Shown piece after piece: positions 1 to 7,591 of a DNA stretch of 51,326 bases. Source of the DNA: Aquificaceae bacterium. Its GTDB lineage: Bacteria; Aquificota; Aquificia; Aquificales; Aquificaceae. The stretch covers positions 1 through 51,326 of the forward strand of contig JALWEG010000011.1 in assembly GCA_027014155.1 (NCBI GenBank), written 5' to 3'. The translations under genes and the position numbers were made by a program. The notes beneath the pieces are model-generated. The model saw nothing but the letters and a program-made list of their open reading frames with translations. It did no database searches and was not told the origin of the DNA. Within the stretch, counting starts at the first letter, position 1. Each line of letters opens with the position of its first letter.

Positions 1-579
1 AAAATAAAGAGATTACTGAGGCACTATGCACACACGGTATCCAACCTAATACTTGAACTTGCACTCAAGTGCGGAGTTAGAAAAATCTATGTAGTAGATG
101 CGGTAAAGAACAAGAACAGGGAAAGCAATTTAAACTCAATAGCAGACCAGATATGGAGCTTGCTACCACACGGGAAAGTAAAGGAGTATTTAGAATACAA
201 AGCGGAAGAATACGGTATAGAAGTTGAGTATGTATCAGAGGCATACACTTCAGGAGTGGACTCTACACTAAGCTGTGGAGTTAACAAAGAGAACTACACT
301 CCTGAAGCGAGAATAGAGAGAGGGCTTTTTAAAAGCTCACTCGGTCTTCTCAATGCAGACGTGAATGCGGCAAGGAACATGCTAAAGAGGGTGGGTAAGT
401 TTGACCTGACGAGCGCTATGGGGATGCCTGTAAGGTTGAGGGTGTTTTGCAAGCTTAAGGAAAGTAGCTCCGCTATCCCGTTGCACAAAGGGATAGGTAG
501 GAGTAGAGGTGGAGTGAACCCGCCTGTTGTGGTAAGGGACACTACGAGTGTCCAACCCCACACGAAGCTCCGTCCGTGA
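1..579 (+). CDS. tnpB: TnpB-family RNA-guided nuclease / IS605 OrfB, C-terminal part
   Basis: The frame is open from base 1, so the N-terminal part is missing. The visible 192 residues match the C-terminal half of TnpB: a YAHTVSN helix region, a VVDAV strand, the IPFGK-like LLPHGKVKEYLEYKAEEYGI segment and the RuvC-III block NADVNAARNML with its catalytic Asp. The usual TSK-C-x2-C zinc ribbon is replaced by TSGVDSTLSCG, as in the TnpB branch with a degenerate ribbon and a conserved RGLF(K/V)SS segment. The last ~40 residues are encoded by the structured right end and are probably not under protein-level selection. The TGA stop (577-579) overlaps the GTG start of the next gene (576-578). Whether it is active cannot be judged from a fragment. 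Confidence 0.85.
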   Translation, partial: KIKRLLRHYAHTVSNLILELALKCGVRKIYVVDAVKNKNRESNLNSIADQIWSLLPHGKVKEYLEYKAEEYGIEVEYVSEAYTSGVDSTLSCGVNKENYTPEARIERGLFKSSLGLLNADVNAARNMLKRVGKFDLTSAMGMPVRLRVFCKLKESSSAIPLHKGIGRSRGGVNPPVVVRDTTSVQPHTKLRP

Positions 580-595
580 GAGCGGAGAGGTTCAC
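1..595 (+). mobile_element. IS200/IS605-type element, right part (partial)
   Basis: The element enters from outside the window and ends at TTCAC (591-595). Its last ~130 bp (from ~465) recur in inverted orientation at 51154-51326, including a segment with a GACACT/AGTGTC hairpin and a terminal stem CTCCG...CGGAG followed by AGAGGTTCAC. In TnpB elements the tnpB 3' end and right end encode the omega-RNA scaffold, with the guide taken from flanking DNA; by that rule the guide here would start at 596, inside the lipoate-ligase-like gene. No tnpA is visible. The left end lies outside the window. Confidence 0.8.
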
Positions 596-1223
596 GGAAG
601 TTCCGGCTTTATCTCCGCAGGACAATATGAGGCTGGACGAGGAGGGTTTCTGCGGGCTGGAGGGAGGAAAGGGAAGGCCCCTTTTCAGGATATACCGGTG
701 GAATAGGCTGTGTGTAAGCATAGGGAGGTTTCAGGAGCCGCCCCAAGGTATTGAGTGGGTCAGAAGACCCACCGGTGGGGGAGTTTTGCTGCACGGCTGG
801 GACATCTCCTTCAGCCTTGTGGACTTCAAAGAGCGTTGGGGAAGCTCTCCAAAGAATGTGTATATGAAGTTTTCAAGTAGGCTCTTGGGTGTCCTCAAGG
901 CTCTGGGGACGGAGGCAAAGGTGGAGAAATACGCAGGTAAGTACGACAGAAAGGCTCTGTGCTTCTTCACTCCCAGCCTCGGGGAGATAAAGGCGGGTTC
1001 AAGGAAGCTGGTGGCGCTCGCAATGAGAACGGGAAGGAGAGCCTTTTTAATTCAGGGAAGCGTTTATGAAGACTTTGATTACGAAAGAGCGAGCGAGCTT
1101 TTGGGAGTTGATGAAGTTCTTTTAAAGAGTAGAATTACCTCGCTTCGCGAGGTGGGTTTAGATAAAGAAAAATTCTTAAAGAAGTTGTGGCAAACCCTTG
1201 AGGAGTCAGTCCAGTCTTCCTAA
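576..1223 (+). CDS. Lipoate-protein ligase A family protein, 5' end replaced by IS
   Basis: 215 residues of the biotin/lipoate A/B ligase fold, which attaches lipoate (or octanoate) to lysines of target proteins. Visible motifs are the N-terminal SPQDNMRLDE segment, the signature RRPTGGGVLLH, and GSRKL followed by IQGSVY, which corresponds to the K-x-x-G-x-(A/S)-Q...LQHGS block. Residues 1-8 (MRAERFTE) are encoded by the IS right end, and native family sequence seems to start around residue 9, so the insertion replaced only a short N-terminus. An ATG at 627 (MRLDE) would be too late for the fold. The 3' end overlaps mnmG tail to tail by 18 nt. Whether it serves the glycine cleavage system or an sHdr-type lipoate-binding protein cannot be told from here. 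Confidence 0.75.
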   Translation: MRAERFTEVPALSPQDNMRLDEEGFCGLEGGKGRPLFRIYRWNRLCVSIGRFQEPPQGIEWVRRPTGGGVLLHGWDISFSLVDFKERWGSSPKNVYMKFSSRLLGVLKALGTEAKVEKYAGKYDRKALCFFTPSLGEIKAGSRKLVALAMRTGRRAFLIQGSVYEDFDYERASELLGVDEVLLKSRITSLREVGLDKEKFLKKLWQTLEESVQSS

Positions 1224-3059
1224 ATGGATTAGGAGAGCGGTTATGGTAGCCGGGGTTATGCCGTCTATCCTGCTCGCCTGACCTACGGTTATGGGTTTGA
1301 ACCTCTTCAGCTTCTCCCTCGCCTCGTTGGTCAGTCCCGCTACCGAGTCGTAGTCTATGTCCGGAGGAATTCTTATGTCTTCCAGCTTTCTCAGGCGTTC
1401 GTTTAGCTTTCTCTCCCTCTCTATGTAGGGTTCGTATTTCAGGGTTATCTCCACCTCTTCTCTGACGTATGGGTGCGAGGGAATTTCGTATCCCAGCTCC
1501 TCCTTTATCCTCTGCAGGTCGTAGTTGGCGGTCAGCAGGGTGGCTATCGTGTAGCTGCGCGTTCCCTCTCCCACCGCAACGCTCGTTCTCTCTTTTCTGT
1601 AGAACTCCGCCCACCGGTTTATCTCCTCCTCAACGTATTTCAAAAGTTTCACCTGCTCCTCGTTCAAAAGTCCCAGCTGTGCTCCCAAGTTGCCCAAGCG
1701 CAGCAAGGCGTTGTCCTGCCTTACGTAGAGCCTGTTTTCCGAACGGGAAGTAAAGAGGCGGTAGGGTTCCATAACTCCCTTGGTGGTAAGGTCGTCAACC
1801 ATGACTCCTATGTAGCTCTCGTCCCGTCTCAGGTATATAGGTTCCCTGCCCATTGCCCTGAGAGCGGCGTTGATGCCGGCAAGTATCCCCTGTCCCGCTG
1901 CCTCCTCGTAGCCGGTCGTTCCGTTGAAGTTGCCGGCGTGAAAGAGCCCCCTTATCCTCTTGGTCTCCAAGGTGGGGTAGAGTTCTGTAGGTGGGACTAT
2001 GTCGTACTCTATGGCGTAGGCGGGTCTTATCAGCTCCACCTTCTCAAGTCCGGGTATGGAGCGGTAAAGCTCCCACTGGACCTCCTCCGGCAGAGATGTG
2101 GAAAGCCCGTTGGGGTAAATCTCTATGGTGTCCAGCCCCTCGGGTTCCAAGAATACCGTGTGCCTGTCCTTGTCCGGAAACTTAACCACCTTGTCCTCTA
2201 TGGAGGGACAGTACCTGGGTCCCACGCCCTTTATGAGTCCGCCGTAGAGAGCCGTTCTGTGGAGATTCTTGCTTATTATCTCGTGGGTCTTGGGTGTGGT
2301 GTAGGTTATCCAGCAGTCCACCTGCGGTTTGCCTTCCTCAAACCAGTAGCTTCCTACGGGCTGCGTCCAAAAGGAGAACTTGGGTGGCGGGTCGTCTCCG
2401 GGTGCAACCTCAAGGGAGGAGAAATCTATCGTTCTCTTGTCCAGTCGTGCCGGCGTTCCCGTCTTGAACCTGAGCAGGGGAAAGCCGTGCCTCTTGTAGA
2501 ACTCGGACAAGCCCTCTGCTCTGGGTTCCCAAGCTCTCCCCGCGGGAAAGGTCTTATCGCCTATGTATATGAGTCCGTTCAAAAAAGTGCCGGTGGTTAT
2601 CACCACCGCCTTGACTCTGTATTCAATTCCCAGCTTCGTCTTTAGTGCCTGAACCTCCCCCTTGGAGTTAAGGATTATGTCCACCACCTCGTCCTGTCTT
2701 ATGTAGAGGTTCTCCTGCTCCTCGCAGACCTTCTTCATATACTCCCGGTATCTTTTCTTGTCAGCCTGCGCTCTGGGAGATTGAACTGCCTTGCCCTTTC
2801 TGGTGTTGAGCATCTTGAACTGAATCCCCGTTCTGTCTATGGCTTTGCCCATCTCTCCGCCCAGAGCGTCCACTTCCCTGACAACTATCCCCTTGGCTAT
2901 CCCCCCTATGGCAGGGTTGCAGGACATCTGCCCTATGTTGTCCGCATTCAGGGTAAAAAGAATGGTCTTGGCTCCCATTCTGGCGCTCGCCAAGGCAGCC
3001 TCTATGCCCGCGTGTCCCGCACCTACGACTGCAACGTCAAAGTCTTCTCCGAAGCTCAC
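1206..3059 (-). CDS. mnmG: tRNA uridine-5-carboxymethylaminomethyl enzyme MnmG (GidA)
   Basis: 617 residues, full family length. It is the FAD-dependent partner of MnmE that installs the 5-(carboxymethyl)aminomethyl group on wobble U34 of tRNAs. The N-terminus has the dinucleotide fold VVGAGHAGIEAALA and the MnmG signatures SCNPAIGGIAKG and GKAVQSPRAQADK; GYEEAAGQGILAGINAA and the C-terminal helical domain are also present. The start is GTG at 3059, overlapping the TGA of the upstream periplasmic gene (GTGA), which implies translational coupling. It is the last gene of the exbB-exbD-tonB operon, probably a positional rather than functional association. Confidence 0.97.
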   Translation of the reverse strand: MSFGEDFDVAVVGAGHAGIEAALASARMGAKTILFTLNADNIGQMSCNPAIGGIAKGIVVREVDALGGEMGKAIDRTGIQFKMLNTRKGKAVQSPRAQADKKRYREYMKKVCEEQENLYIRQDEVVDIILNSKGEVQALKTKLGIEYRVKAVVITTGTFLNGLIYIGDKTFPAGRAWEPRAEGLSEFYKRHGFPLLRFKTGTPARLDKRTIDFSSLEVAPGDDPPPKFSFWTQPVGSYWFEEGKPQVDCWITYTTPKTHEIISKNLHRTALYGGLIKGVGPRYCPSIEDKVVKFPDKDRHTVFLEPEGLDTIEIYPNGLSTSLPEEVQWELYRSIPGLEKVELIRPAYAIEYDIVPPTELYPTLETKRIRGLFHAGNFNGTTGYEEAAGQGILAGINAALRAMGREPIYLRRDESYIGVMVDDLTTKGVMEPYRLFTSRSENRLYVRQDNALLRLGNLGAQLGLLNEEQVKLLKYVEEEINRWAEFYRKERTSVAVGEGTRSYTIATLLTANYDLQRIKEELGYEIPSHPYVREEVEITLKYEPYIERERKLNERLRKLEDIRIPPDIDYDSVAGLTNEAREKLKRFKPITVGQASRIDGITPATITALLIHLGRLD

Positions 3060-3484
3060 TTAAACTCCTCCAGCAACCTTATGAGAGCTATATCTTTGAG
3101 CATTCTAAACTGCTCCTGTGTGAGAGTCTTTTTTAAGAACCTTAAACACTCGGCGTTCTTCAGGGAAAGCTCCCTTTTCAGGAGCATCACATCGGTCAAA
3201 AGCTCCTTTATCTCCTCCGGCGCAGCTCCCTCAAGCATGCGCCTCTTGGCCTCAATTTCTAAGTACCTGACCAGCTTTGCCCTCTTTTCTATCTCTCTCT
3301 CGTGCCTCAGGGCGTAATCCTTAATCTTTCTCTCCTGCTGGGGAGACAGTCCCAGAACGGAAGAGTACTCAAGTACAAAGGGAAGCAAGAGCACTCTATC
3401 AACCAGGAAAGCCCCCTTATAAAGCTCGTAAGAGAAGGAGAAAGAGAGCACCGTGAGGGTAAGTAGAGCTATCTTCCTGAGCAT
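3056..3484 (-). CDS. Small periplasmic helical protein, Spy/CpxP (LTxxQ)-like
   Basis: 142 residues with a signal peptide (MLRKIALLTLTVLSFSFS). The rest is charged and helical, with two LTxxQ-like segments: GLSPQQERKIKDYALRHE and TLTQEQFRMLKD. That pattern is typical of the Spy/CpxP/CnrX periplasmic chaperone or metal-sensor family. The ATG at 3484 puts the signal peptide at the N-terminus; a TTG at 3505 would add seven residues before it. It lies between tonB and mnmG, and downstream of an operon facing a copper receptor, so a role in envelope or metal stress is possible but only inferred from position. Confidence 0.55.
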   Translation of the reverse strand: MLRKIALLTLTVLSFSFSYELYKGAFLVDRVLLLPFVLEYSSVLGLSPQQERKIKDYALRHEREIEKRAKLVRYLEIEAKRRMLEGAAPEEIKELLTDVMLLKRELSLKNAECLRFLKKTLTQEQFRMLKDIALIRLLEEFK

Positions 3485-3511
3485 GGTGAAATATTCTACT
3501 CGCAAAAGGGT

Positions 3512-4300
3512 TCAAAAGAGCCTATAGACTATCGGGAGCTCAACCACAACCACCTCTTTGGGTTTGGGGAGCTTCCCCTCGCTTGCCTTTAGAGCTTCAA
3601 GAGCTTCGTTGTCAAGAACCTCGTAGCCGGAGCTTTTCAGAACGCTAATCTCCTCAATCTTTCCGCTCGGAGTTAGCTTAAACCTGAGAATCACAGTTCC
3701 CTCCCAACCCATACGCCGTGCTACGTAGGGGTACCTGAGGTTAGAGCTAACGATCTGTCTGATACTCTCAAGGTTTTCTCTCTCAAAGACCTCACCGTAT
3801 TCGGCAACCCTCTCCCGCTTATCCTCTGTCTCTGGAGCATGCATCGGTTTGTTGTTCCCGAGAGGTTTATTACTTCCCACGACAACCCTATTTGGCTCCG
3901 TCCTCTTATCTTCCGCTCCCCTTTTCGGGAAATCCGCAAGGAGGTCTGCGGCCTTTATAGAGTCAATTGATGGGAGTCTCTTCTTCTCTTTTTTGGGATT
4001 ATAAGAGGCTCTCTTTACCGGCTTGGGTTTAAGCTTTCTCTTTGAGACGGCTCTTTTGAGCTTTCTTCTGGGTTTCTTAACAAGCTTTTTCTTAATCTTC
4101 CTCTCGGTTGGCTTCCTTCTAATCTCAGCTTTAGGTTTCTCTGCAGGTTTAGGCTCTTTGTTTATAACCTTCACGTATTTAAGGGATACCTTGACCCTCT
4201 CGTCGGCTTTTCCAGAAGGCAGGGACAAGGCATAAAGGAGAAAAGCTGCCGCCAAGTGAACTACGAAAGACACCGTCAAAGCTAACGGCCTAACCCACAT
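3512..4300 (-). CDS. tonB: Energy-transducing protein TonB
   Basis: 262 residues. One N-terminal membrane anchor (residues ~8-27, with the HLAAAF segment carrying the usual TM His) is followed by a long Lys/Pro/Arg-rich periplasmic spacer and a C-terminal TonB domain (GWEGTVILRFKLTPSGKI ... LKSSGYEVLDNEALEAL). It transmits proton-motive energy from ExbB/ExbD to outer-membrane receptors. Its start overlaps the exbD stop by 11 nt, so exbB-exbD-tonB is a complete energising set. It is transcribed divergently from the copper-type receptor at 5165. Confidence 0.95.
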   Translation of the reverse strand: MWVRPLALTVSFVVHLAAAFLLYALSLPSGKADERVKVSLKYVKVINKEPKPAEKPKAEIRRKPTERKIKKKLVKKPRRKLKRAVSKRKLKPKPVKRASYNPKKEKKRLPSIDSIKAADLLADFPKRGAEDKRTEPNRVVVGSNKPLGNNKPMHAPETEDKRERVAEYGEVFERENLESIRQIVSSNLRYPYVARRMGWEGTVILRFKLTPSGKIEEISVLKSSGYEVLDNEALEALKASEGKLPKPKEVVVVELPIVYRLF

Positions 4301-4676
4301 CTCTCACCACCGCGAGGGATACGTTCCTAAAGCCCAGCCTGTTCAAAAGTCCCAAAACCTGCGTCAAGGTCTCTACCTTTGCTTTGGCATCGCTCCATAT
4401 CTCAACCGGAGTGTTCTTATCCCTATCCGATAGAACCCTCTCCAAGGCTTCCAGGTCGGTAGGCTTAGAGCCCAAAAAGAGCCTGCCCTCCTTGTCTATA
4501 CTGACCTTCAGAACGAAGTTTTGGGAAGAGGCCTCGGCGTGCTTGACCTCCGGAAGACTAACCGGTATATCACCCTTTGCCATAAAGGTGGCGGTCGTTA
4601 AAACTATGGTGAGCAAGACCAACATTATGTCCACCAGAGGAATTACGTTTATGTAATCAAACTCCCTGTCCTGCAT
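4290..4676 (-). CDS. exbD: Biopolymer transport protein ExbD
   Basis: 128 residues. A short cytoplasmic N-terminus (MQDREFDYINVIP) leads into a single TM helix with the essential Asp (PLVDIMLVLL), then a periplasmic domain (PVSLPEV, DKEGRLFLG, LGFRNVSLAVVRDVG). ExbD forms the proton channel with ExbB. The ATG at 4676 is preferred because the extra upstream residues (MHCGRAG) are only exbB overlap sequence. It overlaps exbB by 20 nt. Confidence 0.94.
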   Translation of the reverse strand: MQDREFDYINVIPLVDIMLVLLTIVLTTATFMAKGDIPVSLPEVKHAEASSQNFVLKVSIDKEGRLFLGSKPTDLEALERVLSDRDKNTPVEIWSDAKAKVETLTQVLGLLNRLGFRNVSLAVVRDVG

Positions 4677-5091
4677 TCCTGCTCTCCCACAGTGCAAGCT
4701 TTACCCTAACCTTCCTGAGAAGGAGGTTGTATAGAACGGTTGAAGGTATCGCCACTAAAAGCCCCGCTGCCGTAGCCTTCAGCGCCAAGGCGAGCCCCAT
4801 CATGACCTCCTTCGTATCAAGCATTCCCTTATCCCCTACGGTGTAGAAGGTGAGCATTATTCCCAGCACGGTGCCCAAGAGACCGACGTAAGGTGCGTTA
4901 GAGCCTACCGTAGCTATAAGGTGCAGTCCCTTGGTCAGCTCCACCTCAAGCTCCTGTCTTGAGGTGAACTCCGACTCCTTGAGCCTTGATATAGAAATCC
5001 ATCTCTCAACCGCTACGCTAAAAGACAGGAAGCTCATAAAGAGCAGAACCCCAATCACTCCGTAATCCACCGCCTCCTTTATCCCTTCCAT
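4657..5091 (-). CDS. exbB: Biopolymer transport protein ExbB (MotA/TolQ/ExbB family)
   Basis: 144 residues, the short form of the family. TM1 is near residues 9-28 (GVIGVLLFMSFLSFSVAVER), followed by a cytoplasmic segment and the conserved block ATVGSNAPYVGLLGTVLGIM and ALKATAAGLLVAIPSTVLYN. It forms the pentameric motor around ExbD. It is the first gene of the operon; the 73-bp gap to the divergent receptor gene contains the GTTAA dyad described separately. Confidence 0.95.
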   Translation of the reverse strand: MEGIKEAVDYGVIGVLLFMSFLSFSVAVERWISISRLKESEFTSRQELEVELTKGLHLIATVGSNAPYVGLLGTVLGIMLTFYTVGDKGMLDTKEVMMGLALALKATAAGLLVAIPSTVLYNLLLRKVRVKLALWESRNAGQGV

Positions 5092-5117
5092 ACTGTTAAT
5101 TTTATGATAAAATTCAC

Positions 5118-5151
5118 GTTAATTTAATGTTAAAGTTAACGGAAAATTAAC
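5118..5151. promoter_or_regulatory. Compound dyad operator candidate between exbB and copper receptor
   Basis: Four half-sites are arranged symmetrically: GTTAA (5118-5122), GTTAA (5129-5133), TTAAC (5136-5140) and TTAAC (5147-5151). The outer sites extend to GTTAATTT/AAATTAAC. Like-oriented sites are 11 bp apart, one helical turn, which is what a dimer or tetramer of a repressor would read. It lies in the only space from which both the exbB operon and the receptor gene can be transcribed and ends just before the receptor's ribosome binding site (AAGGAGGTG). The regulator is unknown; a metal sensor (copper or Fur family) is a guess from context. Confidence 0.5.
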
Positions 5152-5164
5152 AAGGAGGTGTGGT

Positions 5165-7147
5165 ATGACCCGCTCGGTTCTGTTGACGGTTCTGTTTGCC
5201 TCTGTGAGCTTTTCACAAATAACCCTGCAAGAGGTGGAAATCAAGGCCAAGAGGGAGTTGCTGACGCCCATGGACGTTATGGAGAGCTTTGCCAAGGACC
5301 CGGGTGAAGCCCTATCCCGCATGGCGGGAGTCTGGAAACTGAGAAAGGGAAGTATAGCCAACGACGTGGTCATAAGAGGCTTTCAGAGAGCCAATATAAA
5401 CCTCCTGTTCGACGGTGTCAGAATTTATGCGGCCTGTCCTAACAGAATGGATCCTCCCGCCTTCCACATAGACTTCTCCGAGGTAAAGGAGATAGAGGTG
5501 GTAAAGGGTGGCTTTGATGTGAGGAATTACGGCAGTCTTGGGGGCGTGGTAAACATAAGGACGGAGGAACCCCCTAAGGGCTTCAGCACGAGACTTAATC
5601 TATCTACGGGCTCCTTCTCTTACTTCAATCCATCGGCGAGGGTCTCTTACGCCGACGATAGGTTTTCCGTTCTGGCAGGATACTCCTACAGGTTCTCAAA
5701 GCCCTACAGGGACGGCAGAGGCAAAAGGTTCACCGAGTATGTAAACTACAGGGAGAAGGACACAACGGCATTCAGGGTAAACACAGCTTGGGCGAAAATA
5801 GGCTTCACCCCAACTAAAGACTCAAAACTGGAGCTATCCTACACGGCACAGAGGGCAAGGGACGTTCTTTATCCGTATCTCATGATGGACTCGCCCAAGG
5901 ACGATGCGGATAGGATAAGGTTGGGGCTGGAACTGGGCAATGTGCGTATTTCCCTTTACAACTCCCGTGTAGACCACCTTATGAACAACTCCAAAAGAAC
6001 GAGTTCCACCTTCATGGAAACGAGAGCGAAAACTAACACCTACGGCCTAAAGGGGGAATTTCTCTTGAAAAGAGATATATTGGTGGGCATAGAGGCCTTC
6101 AACTGGAACTGGAAAGCCAAAACCACCATGATGGACAAAAGCCAAAACACCATACCCGACGTTGACCTGAGAGACCTCGGGATATTCTTAGAGTACAAGA
6201 GAACTTTATCCTCCAAGCTGACCCTCTCCGCAGGCATAAGACTTGATACCACCAGAACCAAAGCGAGCAAAGGACTTGCAAACACGAGGCTGTATCGCAT
6301 CTACCACAACACCGAGAGCACCTCCAAGACGGACACATACCCTTCTGGAAACATACAGATAAGCTACAGGCCTTCTAAAGCCCTGAAGCTCTTTGCAGGA
6401 ATCGCCTACTCCGTCAGGGTTCCGGACGCCCAAGAGAGATACTTCGCACTCAACAGAATGGGTAGCTTGGAAAAGAAACTGGGCGATTGGGTAGGAAACC
6501 CTAAGCTGAAGCCCTCCAAGAACAGAGAGATTGACGTAGGAGTGGAATGGAGCTCGGGAAGGTTAAATGTAAAGGCGGAACTCTTTTACAGCAGCGTAAA
6601 GGATTACATAGTTCTATACAAACAGGAGGCTACGGTTAGGATAAGCTCCATGATGGACGCCAATACCTACGCCCGCTCTTACGCCAACGTTAACGCCAGA
6701 ATTTTGGGAGGTGAGCTAAAGGGAAGCTACGCCATAACGGATACCCTCTTCCTTTTGGGAAGCCTCTCGTACGTAAGGGGAACCAAAAACTTAAAAGCGC
6801 ATCTCGGCATAAAAGACAAGGATTTGGCTGAGATACCGCCGCTAAGAGCCGATATGTCCCTGAGATACGACAACGGCAGGTTCTTCTTCCAGGTGGAAGG
6901 CGTACTCAGTGCAAGCCAAAGCAACGTGGACAGCGACTTGGGAGAAGGGAAGACCTCCGGATACGGGGTTATAAACCTCAAAGCCGGAGGTAGCTACAAA
7001 GGTATTAGAATTACCGCCGGGGTGGAGAACCTACTGGACAAGTTCTACTACGAACACCTTTCCTATCTGAGAGACCCCTTCTCCAGCGGTGTTAAGGTCC
7101 CAGAACCCGGCAGGAGCCTTTACTTGAGTCTGAGCTACAGCTTTTGA
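5165..7147 (+). CDS. TonB-dependent outer-membrane receptor, OprC/NosA-like (copper)
   Basis: 660 residues. The signal peptide is residues 1-18, the plug domain about 20-135 (VVIRGFQRANINLLFDGVRI, then VKEIEVVKGGFDVRNYGSLGG), and a 22-strand-type barrel follows, ending in LYLSLSYSF with terminal Phe. CPNRMDPP in the plug gives a CxxxM pair (C91, M95), and HLM (H271, M273) gives an HxM. This is the Cys/Met/His/Met arrangement of copper receptors OprC and NosA. It probably imports copper, which a denitrifying or oxidase-rich microbe needs for NosZ or cytochrome oxidase. It has a strong SD (AAGGAGG) and is divergent from its likely energisers exbB-exbD-tonB. Ligand assignment is family inference. 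Confidence 0.85.
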   Translation: MTRSVLLTVLFASVSFSQITLQEVEIKAKRELLTPMDVMESFAKDPGEALSRMAGVWKLRKGSIANDVVIRGFQRANINLLFDGVRIYAACPNRMDPPAFHIDFSEVKEIEVVKGGFDVRNYGSLGGVVNIRTEEPPKGFSTRLNLSTGSFSYFNPSARVSYADDRFSVLAGYSYRFSKPYRDGRGKRFTEYVNYREKDTTAFRVNTAWAKIGFTPTKDSKLELSYTAQRARDVLYPYLMMDSPKDDADRIRLGLELGNVRISLYNSRVDHLMNNSKRTSSTFMETRAKTNTYGLKGEFLLKRDILVGIEAFNWNWKAKTTMMDKSQNTIPDVDLRDLGIFLEYKRTLSSKLTLSAGIRLDTTRTKASKGLANTRLYRIYHNTESTSKTDTYPSGNIQISYRPSKALKLFAGIAYSVRVPDAQERYFALNRMGSLEKKLGDWVGNPKLKPSKNREIDVGVEWSSGRLNVKAELFYSSVKDYIVLYKQEATVRISSMMDANTYARSYANVNARILGGELKGSYAITDTLFLLGSLSYVRGTKNLKAHLGIKDKDLAEIPPLRADMSLRYDNGRFFFQVEGVLSASQSNVDSDLGEGKTSGYGVINLKAGGSYKGIRITAGVENLLDKFYYEHLSYLRDPFSSGVKVPEPGRSLYLSLSYSF

Positions 7148-7233
7148 AAGTTTGAGTTATAGGTGAACCTCCCTACCCTTCGTCCGAGACTTCGTCAGCC
7201 GGTCGGTGGGGTTTTAGGCAATAGGTATCTCTC

Positions 7234-7347
7234 TTACCGGCTTTCCTTCTCTTTAGGTTCAGGCTTTGTGAATAGGATAATGCTGAGGAAGACGAGAGCA
7301 GGCCCTATCAAGAGGATAGCGTAGTAGATAAGCTCATCTTTCGTCAT
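7234..7347 (-). CDS. 37-residue single-span membrane peptide
   Basis: Reads MTKDELIYYAILLIGPALV..., one hydrophobic helix (residues ~7-26) followed by a charged tail TKPEPKEKESR. The ATG lies inside the last codons of the gene upstream on the same strand (GGC GAT GAC GAA AGA TGA contains ATGACG), so the two overlap by 14 nt and are probably translationally coupled. No family is recognised. The topology resembles small subunits of membrane respiratory or transport complexes, but nothing in the sequence names a partner. Confidence 0.6.
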   Translation of the reverse strand: MTKDELIYYAILLIGPALVFLSIILFTKPEPKEKESR

Positions 7348-7531
7348 CGCCCAACCTCTCTAATAAAATAATCCCAAGGGAAAGGAAAATCAAAAAGCCG
7401 GCAAAGGCTATAAGAGCTATCTGAATAGAAAGCCTCTCAGAAAGAATGGGCTGCACTACACCGAACACTATCCAAGCTACCGATACGGTGAGAGATGATT
7501 TCCCAAGCTCCTCAAAGGTTTTAGCCTTCAT
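7334..7531 (-). CDS. 65-residue two-span membrane protein
   Basis: After a polar N-terminus (MKAKTFEELGKSSL) come two hydrophobic segments (about residues 15-31 and 38-59) joined by a short polar loop (SERLS), then a charged end (LERLGDDER). It is the upstream member of a two-gene overlapping unit with the 37-residue peptide. It is separate from the lipoprotein gene by orientation-neutral spacing of 60 nt. The layout suggests an accessory pair for a membrane complex; no homology is recognised. Confidence 0.55.
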   Translation of the reverse strand: MKAKTFEELGKSSLTVSVAWIVFGVVQPILSERLSIQIALIAFAGFLIFLSLGIILLERLGDDER

Positions 7532-7591
7532 GTCTCAACGACATATCGCTAAGCCACTATTGTAATACCGTGCCTTAAAATACGCCTCCCT

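Noticed and set aside
1473-2645. Long plus-strand open frame opposite mnmG
   Set aside because: It is the antisense shadow of a fully conserved gene; the translation has no domain.
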